Origin: Glycine soja | Taxonomy: Eukaryota > Streptophyta > Magnoliopsida > Fabales > Fabaceae | Direction of reading: 5' to 3' | Assembly: GCF_004193775.1 (NCBI RefSeq) | Contig: NC_041019.1 | Span: 1,247,501-1,311,500, forward strand | Length of the DNA: 64,000 nucleotides | Part shown: positions 54,401 to 64,000 of the stretch, one piece after another | Numbering within the stretch: position 1 is the first letter of the stretch | Layout: each line of letters starts with the position of its first letter | The notes under the pieces: model-generated | The model's database searches: none | Seen by the model: only the letters and a program-made list of their open reading frames with translations | What the model was told of the DNA's origin: nothing | Made by a program: the position numbers and the translations under genes

Positions 54401-57400
54401 AAGGGCTTGTTAGAGACATGCATGTCTGGTGATAGAAATCCTACCAATATGTGTAAATCTGTCTTATTGTATGCAAAAGAAGGAAATACAAGTAAAATAA
54501 GAGAGCAATAAGCTCCCAAGTCGCAGAAAATTCTCTAGACTCCAGTCTCAAAATAAAAACTCAGCATGCCCTACAATATTCCTTTATTTCCTATATAACA
54601 GACTCTATCACTTCCTCTCTCCGTATCTATCTACCCTCCCCTTTTCTTTTTCCCTCCTCCTAGGATGAGGATTAGACTGAGGTAGCCCTGGGTGTTTGGG
54701 CCTTCAGGTTTTCACTTTCAATGGCTTCCCCATATTTGGCTGATGTCCAAGACTCATACGATCTGGTTTCCTGTCAGGTTTAACTTATTTGGGGGGAATG
54801 TGCAACTTCACGAGAGGGCTTTAAAAAAAAGAGACAATTAGTGTTTGTTTGGTTCAAGGAATTTGGTATGTAATTGAATCTTGGAATTTTAATTATAATG
54901 TTTGTCGAGTTGGAATCATAATTCCAAAGTCCAATTCCATGGAATTACAATACAATTAAAATTAACCTTTCTCAGTTCCTAACCCCTACCCTCTAAATAA
55001 CAATTCCTAATCACCCCCACATTACGTAAATGTTTTCCTTGTTTTTGCCACAATCTGCCATCACAGCCACCACAGTTGTCATTACCACCTCTACCAACTA
55101 CCGGCCACTGCTGCCAAACCACTAAATGCCACCTTCATTACCACCACTGCCTCTGCAGTCACTACTTTCCACCATCATCACCGGCATTGTTGTCACCAGC
55201 CCAATCACCATTCAATTGACCGCCACCGCTACCATCACTACCATAACCGCCACCCCCTTGCCCCACAAACACCCTCATCACTGCTACCACTACTATTGAT
55301 CCTTTCTTTATACTCAAACCTTTATGTAATCAGTAACCTCCCCTCATAGCTTCATCTAATTCTTATGTTGGTTTAGAATTATAATTCTTATGTTTGTTTG
55401 ATTTAAGAAATGTCTTTACAAATGTTAGGGGTTATAATCACCACAGCAAAAAAGCAATACCTAAAGCTTTCATAAATAAACTCAAAAAGCATTTAGAATT
55501 AATCGCTGATTGAAGTTGAGCAAATATACAGTACACTACTACTACCACTACTACACACACACAAGTAAAAGCCTTAAGAGAGCATGTTTATAGAAGGCAC
55601 TCACCAATACTTTACACATGGCAGCTGCTCTCAATGGCAATACCCTTGTATTACCATGGAGTTGGGGAACAGCAGATGGTGAAATTGTATGATTGATAGA
55701 TGGAGATGATGATATCACCTCCGCAAAATATGACTGTGCCTTTGGACTTGAGAATGCAGAATCCTAGGGGAAAAGTTGAGAAAATCTTCAAACTCAATGT
55801 AACATAAAGAACAATGAAGGCAACAGGAACCAAATCAGAATATATCTAAACCTTTTTGCTCATGGAAAATGCACGTTGAACTGCCTTTGCATCACTCTGT
55901 CGTTTTTTTTCTGATGCCTTCATCGTATCAATCCCCATTTCAGTAGAAGAGCCCTCCCTGGAGTTTAAATCTTAATCTCAAACAATAACATAACTCCAAA
56001 GTAAAATAATGTTAAACAGCACAGTAAAGTTCCAACCTTTTATAATGAACACTCCATCCTCCTTCACCATCTAAGGATAAAACCACATCATGGAATGCAA
56101 CCAATGCTGGACGATGTGATATGGTAATGCATGATGTTCCCATGGCCCTAACTTTAGCACAAAACCGTTCTTCCATATCGGTAGTGACAGCACTTGTGCA
56201 CTCATCTAGAATTGCAAATTTAGGCTTATGATAGAAAAGTCTTGCCATGCCCAATCTCTGTTGTTCACCCAATGACAGTTCATCACCCCAGTTTACCTCC
56301 TTTTCAGGTGGGTAACGGTCCAACAGGTATTCAAGGTCAACCTTGGATACATATACATCCAAGTTCCATAACATCAACAAAATTATCAATAAGCTGATAC
56401 ATATTTGTGTGAAATTAAAAAACACATGGGATTAGATGTGAACTTTACATTTTTTAACAGCTCCACCATCCCACGATCTGTGAGAAGTTCAATCTCTTGA
56501 TCTTCAGTAAGAGGATAAATCAACTGATCTCGAAGTGTTCCTACAGCAGTGTATGGCCTTTGCGGCACATAGAAAATCTCCTTATTAAGATCAGAGCCAA
56601 TTCCAGGTTTCACTATATGTCCAGATATCAATGGCCAAAGACCACCTAGAACCCGGAAAAGGGAGCTTTTTCCACTGCCATTTGGACCTTCAGCCAAAGA
56701 AGCGCCAATAACATGTCAAACAATCAACCAACAAAAATCAGTTTAACAATGACTCTTACAACAAAGAAATAGAAAGTAAATAACATCAACTTTCAATGCT
56801 GACTCAAGCCCCCTGAAAAATAAATAAAAATAGAAAGAAAGGCCACTAAAAAGAGAGTTCAGATAGCTACCTGTAATTAAAAGATTAGATCCTGATTCAA
56901 CCCTAAGAGTCAGATCATCCACCAAGACATTACCAGTGGGTGTTACAACCTAAATTTGGGTACACCGTCACTAATAAAACATGAAAAACACAACATGAAG
57001 TCAAGGCTAATAGATAGTTGAGCAGACTTGACTTACCTTGACACCATCAAATTCAATGTAGTTAGCTTCACGTATGCAATTTCTACTTGCATTTCTTTGC
57101 AGGGAAGATTTCTCATTCACCAAGCTTAGCTCCCTTGATACGGCCATTAATTCATAAATGCGATCAGCATACCCACTGTAATACATACAGATAGGTCAGA
57201 ACATGTAGGCAGACAAAATGAATCTTACAAAGGAATTGCATATAAGGTGCAATGGAAGCCTCGAATATCAACTTCTAAAAATGGAAAAAATGAAAGATCT
57301 AACAGACCTGAGGCGATTGAGCCGTCTTGCACTGATAGAAAGAGTTCCTAGAGACTGAAATAAGGAAATTATGACACTAGTATGATATCTAAGATTGCTT

Positions 57401-60400
57401 AACATCTCTGCACGCCCTAAAGTTGAACTATCGGGCCTTAGATGACCAGAAAAGAAAGGTTCAATGATCAAAATAACAGCAACAGTAGCACCAAGGTACT
57501 TCAATAATAAGTCCTGAATCATGCCAAACCACCAATGGTCATGTAGCACATTATACATGTGCCTAACCAAGGTTTTAAACTTCTGTTGAATATGAGCTTC
57601 TTCTTTCCTCTCTCCACCATAGAATGCTATGCTTTCTGAGTGAGTCCTTAATCGTGCGTGAAGCTGTCGATACTCTCCTTCCAATTGCTGCTCTTTAGAC
57701 ATAAGTTTTCCAAATGAAGGAGAGAAGTTTCTGATTGCAGCACCAGCTCCAAGTACATATGCCTGAAAAGGTTATAACAGTAGATTGAGAAGATAAGCAC
57801 CGATTCTAACATCAGATCTAACTTCTAACAGCTTCCAGACATCAGCAGAAACTCAAAAAATTGCAAATATAAGCTGCTAATCAGAAATTTATAAAACATT
57901 ATAGTTCAATTACACAGATACCAATATCCAGACGACATATTTTGGGCTAGCATATGAACACAACCGCCAAGTGTATAAAAGTCCATCAGTAACTGCTGTT
58001 AGATCATCCTGTACAATTTCACTCAACTCCGAACAGAACCTTGGCACATCACTGGCAATTCTTTGCTCTGGATTAGTTATCCGACCATCAACATGCGATA
58101 TTTTGTAATACACCATGTTCTGAAAGCAAAATGAAAGATATATACATTAAGCCATTGCAAGAACTACATAGGGTTATAATACAGTCTTTAGGCTTTTCTC
58201 ATATGAGAGTGGCTGAGTGGGCATTGTATATTTGGAATTTTAAAGAATCTACTGGAAACAGGCTAGTTTTTCTACTTTGAGAAGCAAACAGTTTGTCAAA
58301 AAACTTTCTCAATTAACTTTCTCTTAATGAAAGAAGATGTGGATAAGCCATACGCATCTGGAAGTATAAAAGTTGACAACTAAATACTTAAAGACGGTAG
58401 GAACAAGGAATATATAAAATGATCAATAGTTCAACGCAGACAATCTAAAAAGACAAATGGCATGCAATTTATACCTCAAAATAGTGGGAATGGATAAGCT
58501 TTGTCAATATTTTTCTGAAATGTAAACTCAAAGTCCCTGTTATATACTTTGACGTAGAATGAATGGTTGACAAAAGGAAGCACAAAAGAATATTTTCTGA
58601 AATTAGCCGAAGAAACAATGGTACACGTCGAAGAAAAGCAGCACGAAATAGGAAGCCTTGCACTTTAGCTAGCCTGTTGCTCAAAGCAGTTCGCAGCACC
58701 TGCAAATACAGGGAAATGTAAAAGCCATTTATGTTATTTATTTCTAGGGAGAGAGGGTTCTCAACCAATATATTTCTTGGTCTTACAGATTTTGATATTC
58801 ATATCTTTTTTTTATACAAAACAGACCGGTCTCATGGTTTTCGCATACAAATAAAAATGTTCCATATTTATTTTTCCCCTCAATTTCTTTATCCTCACTT
58901 AATGAGGCCTATTTTGATATTTCAAAATTATAACTCTTCCCATTCTGTACTATCTTCTTTCAATATGCAAATAATTGTTTTTTTAATTTTCCAATCCACA
59001 CTTAACACTTCTATGAAACACTCCACTCCAAATCCAAATCCAATATAAGAAAAGGAAAACAACACAGAGATTTTCAATCACAGTTCCCAGTGCACCTAAT
59101 ATGAAAACCCAGTATATAATTTACACACAACACATAAGAGTCCTGTTAATCCTGAGTTGAGTTGCAGGCTTGCAGCAGGAGAATCTGAATCATATCTGTC
59201 CATTCAAGGTGTGCATAATAGCAAACTTCACATTTGGCCCAAAAAACAAGTCAACAAACTAGTTGATTTTTATTGATGTCTTTCATCTGAATAGTGAGTA
59301 CATTTACATGTGGTGGGCACTAATAACTCAGGACTAGATTCGATAAATTTAAAGATAATAGATGGAGTTAAAAACCATGATGAGAATACTAGATGTAGAA
59401 TATATTAAATAATAAATAACAGCTCATTTCGAAAAAGCGAAGACATGCATGAAGCATAATCATCCACAACAAAACAGACTTACCGCTATCGCAACTAAAC
59501 CTAAAAGATCACTTGCACCAAATTTGCCCATTCCAGATAGTAGAATTGCGGCTAGAACTTGGAGTGACTTCAACCCTTTCTTTTGTTTATTTTTTGGAGT
59601 ACTAACATCCTTCACAACCTCCTCTGCAACTTCTTTATCATTACTGTGCCCATTGCAATGGCCAAATAAATCGTGATTATTAACTCTAAACCTTGATTGC
59701 ACATATGCAGCTGTTCCACCAGCAATTAAGATACCAGATGCAAGTAATAAAGTTTTCCTGTCATCAATCCCATGTAGAAAGCATCAACAATACTACAGTA
59801 TACATGCAAATTAGTTAAACAGACTAAAGATTTTCGTAGTACCAGTCAGCAACCAAGGTATGGTGTACAATGAGTAAAAGGATACTATTGCTAATACATG
59901 GAAACAGAGCTATGACCAAAGCAGAAAAAACACTTCCCAGATAAATGTATAATGGAAATGTTAAAATCAAGATGACAAAAAGAATAATCCAACATTTTAT
60001 GCAAAGTCAATCAACACAGCATAACATGCATTGTTATTAAAAAGAAGGGGAATTATTAATCATTGAGAAAGAAATTCAGGATCAAATATGAAATTTTGTA
60101 CCAATGCTTCTGCCAAGATAACTCTAGTCTCCTTCCTGAACACATTTTGTACTAATAAAGTTTACATTTCACATTGCAAATCATACCTGATGAATGCAAG
60201 TTTTCAGGGTCCAATTTCTAATGGTACGGAGAGAGGAAGAGTTATCATATAAAATTTATGTGAATTTTTTTTTGGGCAAATATAAAGATATCATATGGAA
60301 ATATTGGAAAAAAGAGGAAGAGGAATACAAAATAGAAACCACATTTATTAGTTACAACAATCAGTTTTAACAAATGAGAAGTTAAAAGAAGAAAAGAAAG

Positions 60401-61052
60401 AGAATAAAGATTAAATAAAAAATGAAAAAGTAAAATAAAACCAGTTATAATACGCTGTCAAAGAAGCAGAACAAGCAAAAAAATTGAAACCAAAATGGTA
60501 TATTGCCTTTATTATTGTTGGATTACAGATTACCAGATTCTAATAGTTTAAACTAAAATAGCATGAGAAGTCTCAATATTGCAGCATGGACATTTTGAAA
60601 TAGTATAGCCATTATCTCATTCAATCTCTTTATATATATATAAGAAACATACATCAGTGTTGGGTACAGCCAAATTGAAATAGCTCAAGCATTATCTCAT
60701 TTGATCTCTTTATATATATATGAAACATACATCAGTGTTGGGTACTGCCAAAATTCCCTAATTGTGTTTTTCAGCATTATATATTCCCTTTTGGATAATG
60801 AGAATTGGGGGTGGGGGGATCCAATCAGATGTGAACAGTGTATTCTTCAAAACTGGCCTAGGAATAATGAACAGAATAGCTGAAAAAATTATAAACTTGA
60901 TATTTAGGTCAGCAGGCAAACAATTTTAGTCAAATTCAATGCTAGATGTGAAATTATGAATCCCCAGAAAAAACATATACAGATCAATACCTCCTTGAAG
61001 CTAGAAAACTCTGGCCATGCCGAGTTAGTTGCAACAGTTGAAGGGAAGACAT
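48424..61052 (-). CDS. PXA1: Peroxisomal full-size ABC transporter PXA1/COMATOSE (ABCD1 type), 1335 aa
   Basis: Imports fatty acids, their CoA esters and jasmonate precursors into peroxisomes for beta-oxidation (family knowledge). Twenty-five coding exons on the minus strand: 60991-61052, 59484-59757, 58475-58699, 57922-58119, 57308-57762, 57037-57175, 56871-56949, 56449-56687, 56037-56341, 55852-55957, 55605-55763, 53927-54026, 53750-53858, 53447-53537, 51657-51781, 51386-51535, 51218-51290, 50556-50736, 50318-50476, 50041-50199, 49709-49945, 49193-49356, 49007-49059, 48812-48890, 48424-48510. All have GT-AG borders and phases that close at 1335 residues, within two of the Arabidopsis protein. 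The two halves repeat the same plan: EAA-like motifs ([20 protein letters not shown]), Walker [10 protein letters not shown] at about 478 and 1130, signature LSLGEQQR at about 579 and 1253, and Walker B FAILDE and FGILDE at about 599 and 1273. Both ATP sites look intact. Start [20 protein letters not shown] matches the family N terminus. Confidence 0.97.
51782..53446. other. PXA1 intron 14 (1.7 kb)
   Basis: Long intron between exons 14 and 15. It contains the foldback element at 52025-52420; the rest is AT-rich without coding signal. Confidence 0.8.
52025..52420. mobile_element. Foldback element in PXA1 intron 14
   Basis: Two arms of nearly 200 bases in inverted orientation: the left arm has CTGTAATATTTGGTTTATGTT and TGTATTGATTTTGATCC; the right arm reversed gives CTATAATATTTGGTCCATGTT and TATATTGATTTTAGCCC. 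Outer parts (TTTTGGTTTTAATC and ATTGGTTTTAGTCC) also match. There is no coding capacity; MITE-like. Confidence 0.7.
53591..53613. repeat. Poly-C tract in PXA1 intron 13
   Basis: Run of C broken once by A, just inside the intron upstream of exon 14 when read on the gene strand (G-run). G runs of this length may form quadruplexes in the transcript or slow polymerases (inference). Confidence 0.85.
54841..55410. repeat. Possible transposon-derived low-complexity block in PXA1 intron 11
   Basis: Begins GTGTTTGTTTGGTTCAAGGA and closes near TGTTTGTTTGATTTAAGAAA, with a CCACC/ACCA-rich middle (55040-55280) unlike the AT-rich surroundings. The ends are direct, not inverted, so the type is unclear. 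It lies in the 1.6-kb intron between exons 11 and 12. Confidence 0.35.
58700..59483. other. PXA1 intron 2
   Basis: AT-rich intron of 784 bases. A 105-codon frame on the plus strand at 58731-59048 has no recognisable motif and was not called. Confidence 0.7.
60595..60752. repeat. 80-bp tandem duplication in PXA1 intron 1
   Basis: TTGAAATAG...ATTATCTCATT...ATCTCTTTATATATATAT...GAAACATACATCAGTGTTGGGTAC appears twice with an offset of 80 bases (60595 and 60675). The copies are nearly identical, so the event is fairly recent. Confidence 0.9.
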
Positions 61053-61864
61053 TGTGGTAGGTCTACCTCTGCCTTACCAAAAAAACAAATCTGTTGTGGC
61101 TGCTCCTCTTATTGTTGGGAGCAAGAAAATCTAGCATACATTGAATTCCATACAGAAATAATAGATCAGCAGCCAGAATTGCAGGAATTATAAATCTTTG
61201 GGCAAAGTAGCATGCTTAAGGCACACCATGCTCTTCAAATTAATGAGGATCCCACAGACACATCAAACAATGTGAACATAATGTTTTGGTCTAAAAACTG
61301 TGGAGTATTATGCCCTAAGGTTACACAAAATGATGACCTCAACTGATCAAAAGTTTAATTGAATATTTACAGCTTTGAAACTAGAAATAGAAAGGCAAGT
61401 GTTGCAAGAACTATTTTCTTGACAAGTTGACATTTATATAGACTTTAAGGTAGAGACAAATAAATTAGGGTATGTTCATGCATCCAAAATCCTCAAATGT
61501 GAAAACTTGGCCACAGAGCGGATAACATGTTCTAAACAGTTTTTCAAAAAAAATGAAAAAGTAAAAAAATAGTTGATGGCTATATATTCAGCACGTTGTG
61601 CCAATCTGAATCTACTAATAATACGCCCAAACAATGCCTTAACACCACTTATTTTTAAGTTTAAAGCAATCATGCCACTAAAGGAACAAACAGTAGAAAT
61701 AACCGATTTTCCTATCAAAGTGGTAAACCTATGATACATGGGTCCTCTTAAATGGTTGCCTAACCCGGAATGGAACCAAATACTAGTACTTAATGGTTAC
61801 TCATAGGTACATAACAAACATTCACTCATTTCTCAAGTACAAGTCAGTCCATGTAAAATATTAC

Positions 61865-61977
61865 AAATTAGCTTGTGCATAAGTTAATTTGAGCTTATGA
61901 AGGAGCTCGTCCCATTTTTTTTCTTATTTTCTTCTCCTAGAAGTCCTTCCAAATAAGCTTACCCAAACAGGCCCTGA
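61865..61977. repeat. Half-copy of the MITE seen in HN1 intron 2
   Basis: Contains CATAAGTTAATTTGAGCTTATG and ends CCAAATAAGCTTACCCAAACAGGCC, matching one half of the element at 37975-38243 but without the opposite end. Confidence 0.5.
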
Positions 61978-62560
61978 GTCATCTTGTCACTAAGTGGTTT
62001 GGTTTGCTACTACTTCACTCCTTCAAAAAGTGTGCCTTCCTTAAACATTTCCAAAGATTTAATAACTTTATTGTTTCTGTTTTGATACTGTACCCCCTAC
62101 GCGTCCATGAAACTAAGTAGCAAAACAAATAAAGGATTTTGCAGCACTTATTAATGCACCTTGTAGACCTTAACCCCGACGCATAAATCACGTAGAAACA
62201 GAGGGGAATTAAATTAAAGCATTGACACAATCATGAAGTAGTATAAAGGAAAGGAGACAGAGATGGCTAACATTGAAAGGTGGATAATATTAACCATGCT
62301 CCAGCAGCGTCCAAAGCATGGTAAGAGAGCAAACTCCTCTCTATATACTATAGATTGCTGTGAAAACTAGAGCTCAGCGACGGTCAGAATCTGCAAGGAC
62401 ATTGTTACAGTGATTCCATTAAACCTCAATTAGAGCATCAAGCGAAGCAGAATCGACAAATTGACGCGTGGTGAAAGAGTGTGAAGCAGTGAATTCAGCA
62501 AAATATGAGAGAGATTGGAAACAATACCTATGAATTTAGTTGAGAAAGAAGTGAGTGAGT

Positions 62561-62566
62561 CACGTG
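62561..62566. promoter_or_regulatory. G-box (CACGTG) near the PXA1 5' end
   Basis: Perfect palindrome in GTCACGTGCT context, inside the proposed leader exon or core promoter. Could bind bHLH or bZIP factors; a chance match is possible. Confidence 0.3.
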
Positions 62567-62744
62567 CTTTGGGAGATTCGGAGATTGAAGAGGAAAAACG
62601 GCGAGGGATTTGGAAAGATATGTATATGCGTGAGAGTGCAAGAGAAAGAATTTGCTTTCCGCGGTACGGTCTGTGATCGGGTCGGGTCCATTCCAGTGGA
62701 AACGGGTTTGGATAGGAATCATCAATCATCATAGCATACCACAA

Positions 62745-64000
62745 TAATATACAGACGTATTGTGTTTGTGTACGTTCAACGTATGTATAAAACTTTTGTT
62801 TAATAGATGTTGCTCTATCTTAATGCTAATGGTAATGGTCACTGTACAAAATTCAACTATTAAATCGATAAGAATCGAGATCGAGAAACAACAGATACAG
62901 GGATATTTCTAACATACGACTAATATTTATTAAAAATTATATATTTTTTTAGATTTTGTTATTTAACAATTCTCTTTTAATTTTATAATTTTCAATCACT
63001 TTTAATTAATGATAAAGTGTATTAGAAAGAGTGTGATAGATAATGTGTTGCTTATACTTCTCTTATAACTTATTTAATTTGATTATAAGAAAAAAGGTTA
63101 TATATTATGTAAAAAGTTATATATTATTATTCAATTACAAATTCAATTATTCATCTTATATGATAAATTTGTTGAGTCTTAAAATAATTAATTTAAAATA
63201 ATTTAAAGGATAATATATGATTGAATTACAATTAGTATGTACTCATTTAACTCTTTTATTATTAGTTATAAATGAATTATTTATATCTCATAAATAACCT
63301 AATCATTGATACATTATTCTTATAAATAAGATAAGATTATTATCGAAAATAAATAAATAATTTTTAAAATATAAATTATATTAAATTAAAACTCATAAAA
63401 AATAAATATTTTGGATTTAATATAAATGATTTATGTTGTGATAAAAAAATATTTTGACTATTAATAACTTTTTTAAAATAATATTAAAATTTAATTTAAA
63501 AATAAAGATAAAATGATTATTGAAATAGATAAGCAGTTAAAAAATAAATAAACCAATATAAAAATAAAAGATGGGGCAATAGTTTGAGATGGTTGAAAAA
63601 AAATTATTTTAGTCTAACTTTATTGCCAAAACACTTAACGCAATTGCAGACACAAAATTCGAATTCAATATTACTGATTAAATTAGAATAATTCTATGTT
63701 AATTGATTCACGTGCTTAATAGTATATATTGGAAGTATATGTGTAGTTTAATAAGATGAATAGTACACAACATCAATTTTTTCTTACTTAAACATAACTT
63801 ATCCTTTGTTTATTGTTATTAAAGTATGGAGGCTTTGATATAATTTAATCATATTTTGAGGTGACTCTCGACATATAGAATTAGTTATGCACTAACTGTT
63901 TTCTACTATGACAGTTAGAAGCAATTACACTTAGTTGTATTTTTATGTTAGTTAGATTAGCGCCCACAGCTGATTGTATATAAGGTGAAACACATGTATT
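62745..64000. other. AT-rich flank beyond PXA1
   Basis: Long A/T-rich stretch without reading frames. The last 120 bases change character (ACAGTTAGAAGCAATTACAC, GTTAGTTAGATTAG, then a TATA-like TGTATATAAGG) and may be the start of an LTR or a promoter cut by the window edge. Confidence 0.4.

Larger units (their letters stand above)
61053..62744 (-). promoter_or_regulatory. PXA1 5' UTR, leader intron and promoter (proposed)
   Basis: Reading the gene strand, an acceptor (GGCAG) lies at about 61073, just before ACCTACCACAATG, and a donor (ATAG followed by GTATTG) lies at about 62529. This suggests a leader exon at about 62530-62700 spliced over a 1.45-kb intron. The leader exon holds an open frame of about 70 codons from 62744 that would run out of phase with the main ATG, so it would be an upstream open frame if transcribed. 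A half-MITE lies at 61865-61977. No transcript evidence is available. Confidence 0.45.

Noticed and set aside
62430..62744. 104-codon frame as an N-terminal extension of PXA1
   Set aside because: If spliced at 62529 to the acceptor at 61073 it is out of phase with the main ATG, and the family starts at the MSSLQLLQL methionine.

Overview
This is a piece of a plant nuclear chromosome from a dicot, probably a legume such as soybean or a relative. It is AT-rich, its genes are split by GT-AG introns, and it carries plant-type genes (RABH1 GTPase, peroxisomal full-size ABC transporter, plant asparagine synthetase), tRNA-derived SINEs, LINE debris and many small inverted-repeat elements. The dicot call is strong; the legume call is inference from repeat style. 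All gene models below were built by hand from splice sites, reading phase and family motifs. Seven of the eight protein-coding models that contain introns or need them close with consistent phases; the first is cut by the window edge.

Layout: (1) 708-3195 (+), 3' part of a UBP3/UBP4-type ubiquitin-specific protease. (2) 3196-8900, intergenic, with a MITE and an RNase H-like pseudogene. (3) 9001-13315 (+), unknown protein of 246 residues with one C-terminal membrane segment. (4) 14609-18822 (-), RABH1 (Rab6-type) GTPase, with three transposons in its fourth intron. (5) 20511-21220, a 361-bp tandem duplication. (6) 21391-21939 (-), intronless uL23-family (probably mitochondrial) ribosomal protein. 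(7) 24059-30106 (+), asparagine synthetase in 14 exons, with an RTE-type LINE fragment in intron 4. (8) 31255-34699 (-), TLDc-domain protein in 8 exons, with a SINE in intron 1. (9) 34971-35043 (+), tRNA-Arg(ACG). (10) 36290-38912 (-), HN1/Jupiter-like protein. (11) 39005-44395, a degenerate tandem duplication of non-coding DNA, one copy of which received a LINE fragment. (12) 44421-45014 (-), single-exon C2-domain protein. (13) 48424-61052 (-), the 25 coding exons of a peroxisomal ABC transporter (PXA1/COMATOSE, ABCD1 type), 1335 residues. (14) 62745-64000, AT-rich flank.

The genes do not form a pathway or operon; they are ordinary, independently transcribed housekeeping or metabolic genes (ubiquitin removal, Golgi traffic, mitochondrial translation, nitrogen assimilation, fatty-acid import into peroxisomes). 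What ties them together is ancestry: the order UBP3 - unknown - RABH1 - uL23 - TLDc - HN1 - PXA1 matches, as I remember it, Arabidopsis At4g39910 down to At4g39850, while the asparagine synthetase next to RABH1 recalls the ASN3-RABH1e pair near At5g10240-At5g10260.

I found no new multi-gene biological system. The points most worth a second look are the conserved gene order, the uncharacterised C-terminally anchored protein, the nested transposons in the RABH1 intron, a SINE family shared by two introns with visible target-site duplications, and the duplicated block at 39-44 kb with its internal LINE clock.
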